A stretch of 64,000 bases of DNA from Medicago truncatula (GCF_003473485.1 NC_053048.1:51147755-51211754); one strand, 5' to 3'; shown: positions 22,176 through 35,095, counted from the first letter of the stretch. The notes: generated by a model not told the origin, from the letters alone. A program made the numbers and translations.

Positions 22176-25100
22176 ATCATAACATTTTTTTTTGGTACAA
22201 TGTACCAAAACTATCATTCCAAATAAAATGCATTAAACTTGTTTATGTGAATAAAATTATATAAATACACGCCACTTATCATCGTAGTAGATTCACTTGG
22301 TTGAAAATTTGTTCTTCAACCTTGTGGATCTAAATTCGATACTCTGGCGTTTCTAAATTTGATGACATGAATTAAACATTTATTAAAAAAAAAAAATCCA
22401 TTCCTTAGTTTTGGATTATTATTAGTATATAGACACCTTAAATTTCTTTTAAGAATTGGAGAATCTCTACTCTGTCTTGGGCTGATAACTAGTACTAATC
22501 CGTGCCCTCATCGTCACTAATTATCTGACTCAATTTGTTAGGTAGAGGTCAGACATTGATATCTTGCATTCCCATTACAGACATGTTTAATTTCTACTTT
22601 CTCCTCTTTTAGGAGGAACATAAATAAAGACTCAATTCTTAGCTTTGTGAATTCTATCAGGAAGTTTGTTTCATTAATTTTTGGTTCCCGAAATAAGTAC
22701 TTAAATTTGGCCACCAGCTTGTGTTCAACTTACTCAAATTTGTTTATATAGCCATAGCTTTATGTTAGTATGAATAAACTCAAATTTATTTGTACCGATT
22801 AAGAGAAAATCAATATCGTCATGAGTCGAATTCTCCATGTCTCATTTGAAACATACCATTGAAGGAACTTCACATAGAAAATGACAAATTAGTAGCAACT
22901 AATTAATAAATAATAACATAAAAGAGTGTTGCTGCCGAGTTAACCAAGATTTAAGCTCACTATGAGAGCAATGACAAAAACTAGGAGCATCCTATGGCCT
23001 CCTCAATATTCTGTTGTTTAAATTATTATGACATTAGAAGACAAAAACATAATTTATTAGTAGTCGATCTTCTCAAGTTAAACTCAAATTTGAGCAAAAG
23101 AATACTTTCTTTCTCAATCTTCTTCGAAGTGGAACAACTGTAAAACCATCCTTGATGATGAGCTAAAACACGAGTGGTTAGTATCCCATCGACTAAGAAA
23201 GCTAAATATATTAGATAAATAACACATTCCTAATGCCTTAATATTTAGGATATGAACATCGTGTCTCTCTTGTGGTCCTTGATTATTGGGCTCATTGTTG
23301 CCATGCATCCAGGACTCACCAACATCTACTATGTGCAATTCAATAGAATATAAAAGTGTGTAAAGGTCTTTCAAGTCATATTCCACGTAGTCTTTAATAT
23401 TTTTAGAGAAGGAGTCGACTTATTTAGAAATAATTAAGTTCACATTAATCCACTTACTAACTCACAAATCAAACCATTGAAGTAAAAGTTCTTATTGGTA
23501 GATAAACTCTATACAATTCTTTATAAAATTTTAAAATTGTTTGATACTTCATCTAATAACTTAAAGTGAAAGTATAATATTTTTTTGAAATACAAGTAAT
23601 TAAATGTCAATTATTCGACATAGCTACAATTGTTGGATTTTTATAAAACTTGTGAGTCGATTTACTATATGTTAGAGTTTACTCGTGGAGTAATTGTATG
23701 AAGTAATCGTAATTCTAAAAAATAAAATAAAAAATCTCGATAAAAAAATTCATTCTTTCTTCTCTTTCAAGAAAAATTATAAACAAGAAGAAAACAGAAA
23801 CTGGAATATTATCAAACATGAAGAAAGTTTCAAATTTTGAGTCAATTAAAAATGTGTATTTCCTTCCCATTGGATATGTTTCTTTTCATATATCGAACTA
23901 CTAGTAAAATCGAAGAAAACGACATCGTAGAAATTATCGCTATAGAGATCGATACATTTGATGAAACTTGCATTTGGTAAAATTTGCATACTTAATTACA
24001 AAATAATAAGGACAGAAGCTTGCCAACATTTTATATAGTTATCTTATAAAAAAAAAGATTTACATTGTTACATCCCGCACATTTTTTTATTAAATTATGG
24101 TAATTAAGCCCAATAAACATAGCACGAAATTTGGGTTTCTAATTTTTCAGAATTATTAGTTGATATTGTTGCTAGGTGACAAAGAGAAAGGAGCCATATA
24201 GATAAGACCAGCGTAGGGGACAAGAGGCATGTTTATAGTTTTCTGACAGTTTGTTTATACTTTACCAAGAATAGGAAACATAAAAGTAATATACTGTAGT
24301 ATATTGTTCCTTGATATGGACGTGTTTTAATAAGGTAAATGATTATAAAATAAATTATTTTAAAGTATTTTTGTCGTAATCAAGCTTCAAGCCTGCATGA
24401 ATATTTATTTATACTTGTTAGGAGATTGATGTTACAAATATGATTCTATAATATGAACTTATCGTTAATGTTATACAATTGATTTGCATTTAATAATTAA
24501 TTAATGAGCAGGTAGATATCGAAACTGCGCCCAGAGATGCATCACTTGAATTGAAGATAAATTGTGATGGCGCATTGAATTGATGTTAGAAATGAATTAT
24601 GACTTGTCGTAGCTAGAGATAGCACATTATAGTCCATTCGTTAGGATGTATTCCTGCGTCTTTAATTATAAACATTCTTTTAAAAAAAAAAATAGTTTTT
24701 CCTTTAAATATAAATTCTTATACAAGTTATTAGATGCATTTATTAATTATTTTTTCTTAAACATATATAAATAAAGAATAATTTAATAATATTCATTCAC
24801 AAAATAGACACATAATTACACTAACAACTTTTCTTAAAAAAATGTGTAGAAAAACAAATAGAGCTTAGTACATCAATAGTATATATATATAAAGTAAGGT
24901 TTTTTTATGTCACGTGTCACTTTCACGTTTATTCACAATATTTTTCTATTTTTTAAAATTAATATTTGAATTGACATAAATATCTCAACAATCTTTTGAT
25001 CTTATCTATTAAATATTTTACTTAATTTTTTTATTGAATTCCTAATATTTTATGTAACAGAGATATCTTAAAAGAAATAAACAAATTCCTAAAAGTTAAT

Positions 25101-26428
25101 TTTATTCTATATGTGTTAATATTTTTACTAAATCCAGTTAATTTTATCTGTATGTGCATCTATAAATTTACGAGTATTTATAATATGGTATATTTTATTA
25201 TATTTGTGTGTATTTATTAAGATATTCATCTTATACCAATCCGTGATAAATTTTATTTGCGGATATCATACATATAATTTTTTTATCTTCTTGAATATGT
25301 CTAATCCGGACAACACCAGATAAATACACTAGTATAAGGATAAAGGGAGCAATGTGTTGAGAGTGAGTGAAAGTCTGATATTAAATAAAAGAGTTGAGAA
25401 TAACATATAAATGAGAGGATCTATAAAACCTATTTTTTTAATATTTTAGACGAAATGTGATGTTGATTCCAGCTTGTGCAATTGTTTTTAGGTTAGTATG
25501 ACAATTTAACTCCCCCAATATACCTTTGTATGAAACCATAAAATTTTCATAATAATGGATTTTAATTATATTTTGAAAATAGAGAAAGATTGTGAGAAGA
25601 TTTTTCAAAAAATATATTTAAAAGGTTGCAACGGTTGAATACATATAAATTTGTATGCTTACCACATGTTTATAAATGACCAAGTGGATAGCCTTCCTTG
25701 TATGATTGGCTGTCTATGATTCAAGTCATGTATTATGCGGTTTGTACTCCTTGAATGTAAGAAAAAAAAAACCATATATATTAAGAAAGTGAATTGCATT
25801 TAAGTAATTATAAAAAACACCATCTTTCTAATTTTTTCCTTGTCTTGAATCATTTTCTAGGTAGTAATTAGTAAATGAGTGGAAAATCTTTGAAAAGTGT
25901 TAAACAAGGGAATGTAAAATAAATTTGATAAAGTTAATGAGGGTAAAATTGGAATAGTGATATTTAATAGGATGGCTTTAGTATACTTTTGCTTACATTT
26001 GACACCACAAATTTTTTTATTTTATTTCTTACATTTGAGACCGGAGGAAGTATATTCTATCCGTTAATTAATTTTAAATGACTAAAAACAAATTATGTGA
26101 AATGGTGTCATGGCTCAAGATCTAACACATATGTCATCACCCTTGGGGGAGAGGCGCAACACTTAACCATTGAACAAACACAACCATTTAGTAACTGGTA
26201 TCAGCGTCGATTTTATAATTTTTGGAGCGTCGATTTTATAATTTTTGGTGAGTTGGACGAGTCAATAAAACTGTGTTTATTTGAATATCTTTCTTTTTAC
26301 ATTTTTAGTTGTAAAAGATTCTTTCATAATCAGAATTTATATTTTCAATATAATTGACAAAACAAGTTAAAAAGAAATATATCTATGCAATAGTTACTGG
26401 TAATTAAAATTAATAATTTTGATGCCCT
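22176..26428. other. Gene-poor AT-rich region
   Basis: No intact gene seen. A short segment at about 24510-24580 (ASLELKINCDGALN) resembles the beginning of an RNase H-like domain. TA runs occur near 24880. An open frame at 23114-23386 on the minus strand shows no family I recognise. Confidence 0.4.
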
Positions 26429-27031
26429 TAAAAGAATGAGTAAATAGGCAAATTACCTCACCGAAATTGTAAGTTTCGTCAATTATTCTCCTAACATTAA
26501 CAAAACTTCAATTACCTCCTGAAATTGCATAACGTTAATCAATTTACCCTCTCCTTTAAATTCTTCTGTTAGTCAACATAACATGACATTTGACTGTCTA
26601 CGTGACACTGTCACGTGTCTGATGTGTCATGCCACGTCACATGTTGTAATTTTTTAAAATTATTTTTTGAAAAAATAATCTGGATTTTCTTTGCGGTTAT
26701 GAGCAAATATCCCCTTGAAGTTTTGCACTTATGTGCAAAATGCTTCATGAACTTGAAAATTTATATATATTTTTTCTTATCATTGACTCAAAAGATATTA
26801 TAGGCAAACAATTTCTGATATATGCAGTTGAAACTAGGTAAATAATATCATGCCATTGTTTATCATTCTGTGAAATATTTGATAGGATTTATCATAACTA
26901 GATATTCCAATGAAGGATTTATCATAACCTAGGAATTTGAGTTGATAGGCCATTGTTTAAATTTCTGTGAAATAGTTAAACAAGTTCAACTTTATTTGTA
27001 TGTTTTAGTATAATCTTTTTTTTTTTTTAGG

Positions 27032-27316
27032 ATTAATTAAGTTTTTAATCCCTATAAATATTCACAGTTTTGTTTTTAGTCCTTATAAAATAAAATCACA
27101 TTTTTTAGTCCCTATAAAAATTTTCATCAACATTTTTAGTCCCTATAAAAAAATTCATCAACATTTTTAGTCCCTGTAAAATTTTTACATCAACATTTTT
27201 GGTCCCTAAAATGCTTAAGAAAAATGTCACATGGACTAAAAAGTGTGATTTTATTTTGTAGGGACTAAAAACAAAACTGTGAATATTTATAGAGACTAAA
27301 AACTTAATTAAACTTT
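27032..27316. mobile_element. Nested MITE-like foldback
   Basis: Arms: left 'attaagtttttaatccctataaatattcacagttttg', right its complement 'caaaactgtgaatatttatagagactaaaaacttaatt'. Three tandem copies of 'catcaacatttttagtccctataaaaa' lie between. Sits inside the larger element at 26438-27816. Confidence 0.65.
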
Positions 27317-27429
27317 TTTTTATAGAGGGTGTTTAAGTATCGTCTTATAGGGACTATTTGTCTTTGTACCATTAATATTGAGAGCAATCAAGTTTATTGT
27401 TATCTTTTCTTCATGCTCGATTCATAGGT

Positions 27430-27540
27430 TATGTATGGATGAAGCATCACTTTGCATATGTTACAATGAAAACTGCTGAGGATGCAAATGCATTTGTTTA
27501 GAAACACAATAGCATTGTAAATTCCCTTGCTAATTAATGT
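27430..27540 (+). pseudogene. RRM-like gene fragment inside the foldback
   Basis: Reads GYVWMKHHFAYVTMKTAEDA, then NAFV, a stop, and KHNSIVNSLAN. The FAYVTMKTAEDA part resembles an RNP1 core and following helix of RNA-recognition motif proteins. Too short to be certain; a captured exon is the likeliest explanation. Confidence 0.35.
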
Positions 27541-28296
27541 TCATTCAACAATTTAGATTTGTTAGAGGACTAATGAACTTCATGTTTTTACGACATCATA
27601 TCAATTACCACTTCTGACGTGGCATGATACGTCAGACATGTGGCAGTGCCACGTAGACAGTCAAATGCCACATTATATTGACTAACAGAGAAATTTGACG
27701 AATGGGATAAATTGATTAACGTTATATAATTTTAGGGGATAATTTGAGTTTTGTTAATGTGAGGGGGATAATTGACGAAACTTACAATTTCGGGAGAATA
27801 ATTGTCTATTTACTCCTAAAATAATGGTGTCTTAGGTTGCCGCTCCTCCCGTCCACCCTCATGGCGACCCCTGATTGATATTATAGTGTACGTTAATGGT
27901 TCAACTTTAATACTGCAGAAACTCTGAAGAACTGCTTCCTTTCACTATAGTGCATGGGTTTATCAACAAATAAAAATATTTTGTGAGAAGAATCAATAAA
28001 CTAAATTATTGTTTACATGGTCCAAAATTCCAACAAAATTATTTTTAAATCATTTCTTCTTTGCTCTAGCACACAAGATTAATCAAGTAAACTTAATTAT
28101 ATAAACTATCATTGGTCATACACTTGATTTGAGTGTACAACTCATTTCAAGGTTTCCAAACTATCATTAGTCCAGACAACAAAGGAGAGAGATGAGTGAG
28201 AGTGTAGAGAGAGAAACAGAGGGGGGGATAGGGCCCACTTGGACAAAAGAGAGGTGAGTTGGTGGAGGTCAAGGGCTTCAACGGCAAGGCAAAGAG

Positions 28297-30202
28297 GTGG
28301 TGAAGGGGTCATCTCCATCTGCGAGACTTTCAGATCGGGACTCCATCTCTTTTTTCTTCACCAAATTTCCAGAAGATGCTAAGCATTCTGAACTCTGGAA
28401 ACTCTTTGCAAAGTTTGGGTATGTTGGTAAGGTCTTCCTTGCTAAGAAATTGGACAAGTGGGGGAGGAAATTTGGATTTGTAAAATATAAGGAGGTTATT
28501 TACATGGAAGATTTGGCTACACGTTTGGAGCATGTTTGGTTTGATAATGTCAGATTGAAGGTGAACTTGGCCCGGTTCGGAAGGGAGGAAAGGTCGCTGG
28601 TGGCAGTGCAATACGGGGAGGAGCGTTCTGGCGGAGGCGCTGCACTTGTTATTCCAGGAGTCTCTTTCAAAGCTGCAATGACAAAGGTGAGCGGTGCTGC
28701 TCAAACAGGAGGTGTGGAGTCTGCTTGTTTGCAGGTTAATCCAAGTGAAGATATGCTCAGGCTGCTGGAAGCTGGTTATGTTGGAGAGTTGAGATGTATA
28801 GAAGATTTCATTCAAGTGCAGCAAAGGTTTGTTATGGAGGGTACTGGTGGAGTCAAGATTATGGGTATGGGGGATTCACTAGTGCTTCTTCTGGAATCGG
28901 TGTCCGGCGCGGTGGGGAGGGCGGCGAAATCCCATGAAATGTGGTGGTGGGGTATGTTCAAATCAGTTAAGAAATGGTCCCCTCAATGTGTTGCTGTGAA
29001 AAGAAGGATTTGGTTGAAAGTTTTTGGTATCCCATTGCATGTGTGGGACGAAGAGCTGTTCAAGACCATAGGGGCTTTTTTGGGTGAGTTTTTAGATTTT
29101 GATGAGGACACCATAGGGAGGCGGAGGCTGGATTTGGCCAGAATTCTTGTTAGAACTCCTAAGAGAGGTTTTATTGATGAAGAAATCCAGATAAGGGTGA
29201 TGGGAGCGATTTTCAAACTTTAGGTAGTGGAGGAGGTTGGTGGTGGTGGAGGGGGGGCAGACGGTGGTGCATGGGGAAGAGGATGATGGACGGTCAGTGG
29301 GGTCCAAGGAGGTGATGGCAGATGGGAGAGAGAGATTTTTTCTGAGGATGGTGAGGAAACCCCTAGGTCGTACAATTCTGTACACCTAGGTAAGGAGGTT
29401 GTGGGGCATGTAGAGAGGGTCTCTATTGAACAAAAGGAAGGTAATAGTGATAACTTTTTGTTTGGTCAGAATAAAAGGGAGCTTTTGGAGGAAGTAAGTT
29501 TGAATAGTCATGATGGACAAGTGCCTGCGGTGCAGAACACCTTTCTGGTGGAGTGTAGCGATGTGCCTTTTGATGTGGATAAGGACATTTGTAATGGTCA
29601 GCTAGAGAGGAGACAACTGATGACTCACGTGGGTCCACTTTCTCCAAACTTGGTGGATTTTCCACCTTTAAGGAAGGCACTATCTAGTGGGCATGTGCCT
29701 GTTCTATTGTTGAGAACTTCTTCTTCTATGTCCATGGGGAATAAAAACACCACGCCTGGGCCTTGTGTTGCAGCTGTTAGTGACTCTGTACTAATTACTA
29801 ATAAGGTGTACTCTACTCACAAAGGGATCCAATTAGCAAATAGTCATATTAGATTCAAGGATGATTCCGAGTGTTCGGATTTTAAGTGACTCTATAGAAG
29901 ATTATACGAATGAAGAACAGAGGACATTGAAGATAAAAAAGAAATTGAGACTTGAGAAGCAGTCTAGAGGGCCAAAAGGAAGGAATGGAGCTTTGCCAAT
30001 TTCGGTTTCCACTCCTCCTTCGGGTATTGATTTGATGACTCATGATCAATTTGAGGTGGTGCCAGAGACTCAAGTCGATGATGTGAATGTGGAAGTTTTG
30101 GCGGAGTCAAAACTTGAAGCTATCAAAAAACAGGTAGGTTTTTCTTTCTCTCCTAAAATTGGCAATTTGGTTGATAAGGAGTATATCAAGGTGGATCCAT
30201 GA
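28297..30202 (+). pseudogene. LINE ORF1 (RRM-type RNA-binding protein), broken
   Basis: Starts MVKGSSPSARLSDRDSISFF. Residues about 12-90 form an RRM: FFFTKFPEDAKHSELWKLF, then GRKFGFVKY as the RNP1-like core. A DUF4283-like segment follows (IWLKVFGIPLHVWDEELF). The frame is closed by TAG at 29221 and TGA at about 29276. It is open again from 29401 to 29889 in the same frame, then shifts to the frame that ends at 30202. ORF1 proteins of LINEs bind the element RNA. The last codon overlaps the ORF2 start (ATGA at 30199-30202). Confidence 0.75.
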
Positions 30203-33200
30203 TTGTGTCGACCATCAATATTAGAGGAATTGAGGGAGGGGTGAAGAAGAGGCGGATTAGGGAGTTGATAAGACAAAATAAGGTAGACTTTTTAGCAATT
30301 CAAAAAACAAAACTAGAGGACATTTCTTCGGCTCTTTGTTACAATCTTTGGGGTAGTGATGATTGTCAATGGTATTTTCATCCGTCGGAAGGGAATAGTG
30401 GAGGAATTCTCTCCTTATGGAGGAAATCTTATGCTAATGAGGTTTCTTGCTTCGGAGGAGATGGTTATGTTGGTGTGTGTTTTGAATGGGGGGTGCTTAG
30501 GCATAAGTGTATTGTCATCAATGTTTATGTGAAGTGTGATTCTATGTCCAAACGAAGGTTGTGGGAGGCCATCTTGGAGGAACGTTGCCAAAGAGGGAAT
30601 GGTGCATGGTGTGTTCTTGGAGACTTTAATGTGGTGGCTAATAGTGATGAGCGTTGTGGTATTCATGTTGAATCATCCTCGAGCCAAGTGGTAGATATGA
30701 ATTGGTTTAATAGGTTTGTGACGGATATGGAGGTGGAAGACCTAAATGTTGTGGGCCGTCAGTTTACTTGGTTCCATCCTAATGGGGTATCTATGAGTAG
30801 AATTGATCGAGTTCTAATTTCGGAGGAGTGGATGAATGTGTGGGGAGAAGCCACTTTATGGGTGCTTCCTAGAGACGTTTTCGATCATTGTCTGTTGGTA
30901 TTGAGGGGTGATGGATGGGATTGGGGGCCGAAACCTTTTCGCTTTAATAATTTTTGGCTTACTAATTATAGTTTTAAAGGGGTGGTGGAGGAGGAAAGGT
31001 GTGTATGGGTGGATGAGTTTTGTGTTGAAATCAAAGCTCAAGAATCTTAAGTCTCGACTTAGAGAGTGGAATAGAGAGGAATACGGCGGTATGGAGGAAA
31101 GAGTAGAGGTTGGTGGGTGATATAAAGGAGTTGGATGAGAAGGGAGAGGAGGTGGGGTTAGCGGAGGAAGAGATCGCTAGTAGGAAAGCTAAATTTTGTG
31201 ATCTTTGCAAGATTCTTAGAGCTAGGGATGTCTCGATTATTCAACGCTCTAGAGCTAGATGAATAAAGGAAGGGGATGCAAATTCTAAGTATTTTCATTC
31301 GTGCATCAAGAGACGATCTAGTTCAAACTCCATGAAGGCTTTGAAGGTAGGAGATGGATGGGCGGTTTCACCTTTTGATGTTCGGAAAGCGGTGGTGGAT
31401 TATTTCATGATTCATGTTTCTTCTCTTTTGTGTGATAGGCCAAAGTTGGATGGGGTACCGTTTCCATCTCTATCCGAGGATGAGAATTTGCGTTTGATTG
31501 CTCCTTTTTCCTTATTGGAAATAGAGGCGGTGGTTAAAGATAGCGATGGGGATAAAAGCCCGGGACCGGATGGTTTTAATTTTGCTTTTATTAAGGATTT
31601 TTTGGTACTTGATTAAAGATGAAGTTAGAATTATGTTTGATCAATTTCATGCAAATGGGGCTTTGCCAATAGGAATGTTGGCTTTCTTTGTTACTTTGAT
31701 TCCAAAGGTTTCCTCTCTGTTGGAGCTTAAAGACAATAGGCCTATATCGTTGTTAGGTTGTCTTTATAAATTGCTTGCGAAGGTTTTAGCTAGAAGAATG
31801 GGGTTATGACATCTATTATATCAACTAATCAATCGGGGTTTCTCAAAGGAAGAAACTTGGTTGATGGAGTCATGATGATTAATGAATAGGTGGACTATGC
31901 CAAAAAGGTGAAAAAACAATGTTTGATTCTTAAGGTTGATTTTGAAAAGGCATGTGATTCGGTGGATTGGGGTTTCTTGGTGTACATGTTGGTTAGAATG
32001 GGGTTTAGTGATAAATGGGTGAATTGGATGAAAGCTTGCGTGTGTGGAGGGAGTATGTCTATTCTTGTGAATGGAAGTCCAATGGAGGAGATTAATATCC
32101 AAAGGGGCCTTAAACAAGGGGATCCTTTGGCTCCTTTTTTGTTTTTGGTGGTTGCAGAGGGTTTTAGTGGGTTGATGAGGAATGCGATTAATATTAATTT
32201 GTATGAGGGCTTTCGTTTTACCGGTAGTGAGGTGGAGGTTTCTCATCTACAATATGCGGATGACACTCTTTGTATTGGTACACCGCCGGTGGAGAACTTG
32301 TGGACTCTTAAAGTTTTGCTTCAAGGATTTGAGTCGGCCTCCGGTTTGAAGATTAATTTTGCGAAGAGTTGTTTGATTGGGGTTAATGTTCAAACCAATT
32401 TTATGGACATGGCGAGTAGTTTTCTTCATTGTTCTCAAGGTTCTCTTCCTTTTAGATACTTGGGACTTCTAGTTGGTGCTAACCATAGGAGTAGCGCTAT
32501 TTGGCAACCTTTGGTAGATCTTTTAGATCGGAGATTAAATTCATGGGGTCACAAATATATTAGTTTCGTGGGTAGAATAGTACTTATTAATTCGGTGCTT
32601 AATTCTATTCTTATTTACTATTTATCTTTTACGAAGATGCCAGTGGTGGTGTGGAAAAAGATTGTTAGATTGCAAAGAGAGTTCTTGTGGGGTGGAGTTG
32701 GAGGTGGGAAGAAGATTAGTTGGGTAAAGTGGAAGTCCGTTTGCCAAACAAAAGATAATGGTGGTTTGGGAGTGAGATATTAGGGTTGTTAATGTTAGTC
32801 TCTTAGCAAAATGGAGATGGAGATTGTTGGTAGGGAGGAATGCTCTTTGGAAGGAGGTGTTGAAAGCTAAATACGGTGACAACATTTGTAGTAAGGTGGA
32901 GGGAGCTTCTTATTTGTGGCCTAGATTCACGTCGTCTTGGTGGAATGATATTGTTAATCTAGAGGGATTTTATGGGAATTCGTGGTTCAATTTGGAAGTG
33001 GTTAGATGTGTGGTAAATGGTACTACAACGAGTTTTTGGAATGACATTTGGAGAGGTAATTCACCTCTTCAAGTTAAATATCCGCGGCTTTTCTCTATCT
33101 CAAGCCAAAAAGAGGATAGTGTTGGGATGGTGGGGGAAGTCCTTGAGTCCGGAGTGGAGTGGAATTTTGTTTGGAGGAGAAGATTATTTGTGTGGGAGGG

Positions 33201-34142
33201 GCAATTGGTGGATGATCTTAGAGATGATCTTAGGGGATTTCGGTTTGTTGACGGGGAAGATGGTTGGAGGTGGAAGTTGGAGGAGGATGGGTGCTTCTCG
33301 GTAAAATCCGCTTATGAGAAGTTGGTAAGTTTGGTGTTGATAGAAGATTTATGGAGGGAAGAGGAGAAACTAGTGTTTTCACAAGTGTGGAAAAGCCCGA
33401 CACCTTTGAAAGTGGTCGCGTTCTCTTGGAAGTTGTTGCTTGATCGTCTTCCAACAAAGGTAAATCTTCATGTGAGGAATGTCCTTCCTTTGGAGGCCTC
33501 GATGGTTTGTGTGTTGTGTGATAATGGAGTGGAAACATCGAATCACCTTTTCCTTCATTGCTCGGTGGCTTCAAGGGTTTGGAGGGAAGTAATGAATTGG
33601 TTGGAGTATAACTTTTTAACTCGACCGAATCTTTTTAATCACTGCCTATGTTGGATCGCTTGGGAGAGGAATAAAAAGATTCGGCGTGGTCTTTGGCTCA
33701 TTTGGCATGCCACTCTTTGGTCCCTTTGGAGAGCTCGGAATAACCGGATTTTTAATGATCAAGTATCGAATGTGGAGGATATCGTGGAGGACAGGGGCGG
33801 TTCTAAGGCCCGGCGACCCCGGGCACTCGCCCGGGCTCCGGGCCAAATTTTTTGCAATTTCTTGTGTAAATTTCTATGAATTTCTTATATAAACCCCTAT
33901 AAATTGGGCAATTTCTTTACATTTTTTATTATTTGCTTGCAATTTCTTATGTACGCCCTATAAATGTGTTGCAAATTTTTTTTTGCCCGGACTTTAGAAT
34001 ATTCCTGGCTCCGCCACTGGTGGAGGACGTCAAGGTGTTATCTTGGCGTTGGTCGTTCAATAGGATCAAAATTCCGGTTTGTTTGTTTTATGAGTGGTGT
34101 TGGAATCCTAAGGAATGCCTCAAGCGTGAATTTTTTGGTTAG
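30199..34142 (+). pseudogene. LINE ORF2 (endonuclease, reverse transcriptase, zinc-binding domain), broken
   Basis: Endonuclease begins MIVSTINIRGIEGGVKKRR, with GDFN near 30620 and SRIDRVL near 30800. Reverse transcriptase has KSPGPDGFNF (about 31555), NRPISLLGCLYKLLAKVLARR (two short motifs, 31735-31797), LKVDFEKACDSVDW (about 31930), GLKQGDPLAPFLF (about 32107) and the catalytic YADDT (about 32252). The zinc-binding domain has FSWKLLLDRLPTKVNLHVR and CVLCDNGVET..H.F.HC (33420-33560). The C-terminus VKVLSWRW...CLFYEWCWNP resumes after the hAT MITE at 33792-34019. Frameshifts occur near 31030 and 31600, there is a TGA in place of Trp at 31259, and stops follow at 31806 and 32781. Confidence 0.85.
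33792..34019. mobile_element. hAT-type MITE inside the LINE
   Basis: 228 bp, termini CAGGGGCGGTTCTAAGG and CCTGGCTCCGCCACTG. It is flanked by a perfect 8-bp duplication GTGGAGGA (33784-33791 and 34020-34027). Removing it and one duplication rejoins the LINE ORF2 C-terminal frame. Related at the termini to the element at 11864-12243. The GC-rich left end (GGCGACCCCGGGCACTCGCC) stands out from its surroundings. Confidence 0.88.
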
Positions 34143-34516
34143 CTTTTTATTAGTGGGTTGTGGTTCTGCTAGCTGCTGGTTTTTTGGGGTTTGGTCCTGC
34201 AGGTTGCTTGCTGTTTCAGTGATGCACAGGGGTGTAAGTATTGGAGTTTTTCTTGATATATGCTGAATTAGCAGTTATGCTTCCCTTGCATTTTCTGCTT
34301 TTCGGTTGCCTGCTGTACTGTTTGGTGTTGTTGGTTTTGGCAGTGTGCAGCTTCTCACATCCTTTTATGTTTTGGGTTTAGGTTCCATTTATATACCGGG
34401 CTATCTTTTGGTTGGTGTTTCACATATATTCAGTACCTTGTAATTCTTCCTTTCTTGCTCAGTGTGTCTTACGCCGACTAGATTTAATAATATTGGTTGA
34501 TTCAAAAAAAAAAAAA

Positions 34517-34984
34517 AAGTTTTCAAATTATCTTGAAAGAGATTCACAATTATTCTTATTGTACTCAATTTGCATGAATTGATTGAACGAATCAAACTTA
34601 AAATTTAGTATATTTACACACACTTTAAAATTTATTTGTGTCGTCGTCATCATCTTCTTCATGTTTAAGTACATGCACCGTTCTCCAAGTCAATATCTCA
34701 CTATCTTTAAGGTTCAAATTATTTGTAAAAGAGATGGGCTAATTGTTTACGTATTACTAGACGTTTTCATTTCAAGATTATTTCTTATACATAAGGAAGA
34801 CAACTTAGTTGGGTTGTCTCATACATCCCTAATTATGCTTTAAAATATACTTTCAATTATGCTTAAAAATATAATAAAAATTTTCAAGATAAAACTAATA
34901 AATGAAATGGTTGATTAACCACCACCAAAAAATTCAATTTTCATAAATAACCATCGATATATATATATATATTGTCAAGTAGGT
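34517..34984. other. Intergenic, nothing recognised
   Basis: AT-rich spacer downstream of the LINE tail, with a TA run near 34956-34971. Confidence 0.4.
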
Positions 34985-35095
34985 TAGTGGCAGATTCACA
35001 CACATTATGTGTGGAGAAGTGGGGGAATTCAAGGTTCGAATCCCGATCTTTGCATAAATTATCCCTGGTAGCTACCAACTGAGCTGCACTTACGA
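34985..35095 (-). repeat. tRNA-derived SINE-like repeat
   Basis: On the minus strand an A-box-like GTGCAGCTCAGTTGGTAG is followed by a B-box-like GGGATTCGAACCTTG. The tail runs into a TA repeat at 34956-34971. No full tRNA cloverleaf. Confidence 0.55.

Larger units (their letters stand above)
26438..27816. mobile_element. Long-TIR foldback, MULE-like, with nested MITE and RRM-like fragment
   Basis: 1,379 bp with inverted arms of about 200 bp. The left arm starts GAGTAAATAGGCAAATTACC; the right arm complement starts GGAGTAAATAGACAATTATT. They share CGAAATTGTAAGTTTCGTCA and CATTTGACTGTCTACGTG. Flanks TAAAAGAAT (26429-26437) and TAAAATAAT (27817-27825) are a probable 9-bp duplication with one mismatch. 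It contains a second foldback (27032-27316) and a coding-like stretch at 27430-27540. Confidence 0.65.
28200..34516 (+). mobile_element. L1-type LINE retrotransposon, nearly full length, inactivated
   Basis: About 6.3 kb. It has a GA-rich 5' leader (28180-28296), ORF1 (28297-30202), ORF2 (30199 to about 34140), a 3' UTR and a terminal A-run (34506-34516). Domain order is that of plant L1 LINEs: RNA-binding ORF1, then endonuclease, reverse transcriptase, zinc-binding domain and C-terminal region. In-frame stops and frameshifts make it immobile. The 5' end is approximate. A weakly similar pair of flanks (AAGGTTTCCAAACTATCATT near 28152 and AAGTTTTCAAATTATCTTG after the A-run) may be a decayed target duplication. 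Confidence 0.85.

Noticed and set aside
23114-23386. 90-codon open frame on the minus strand
   Set aside because: No domain or composition that suggests a gene; AT-rich neighbourhood.
28330-28824. 164-codon minus-strand frame over the LINE
   Set aside because: Shadow of ORF1; the plus strand has the RRM. Likewise other minus-strand frames at 29-34 kb.
34985-35095. tRNA gene (A and B boxes)
   Set aside because: Boxes are present but no acceptor stem or anticodon arm forms; best explained as a SINE. The same holds for 5228, 50441, 51055 and 53310.
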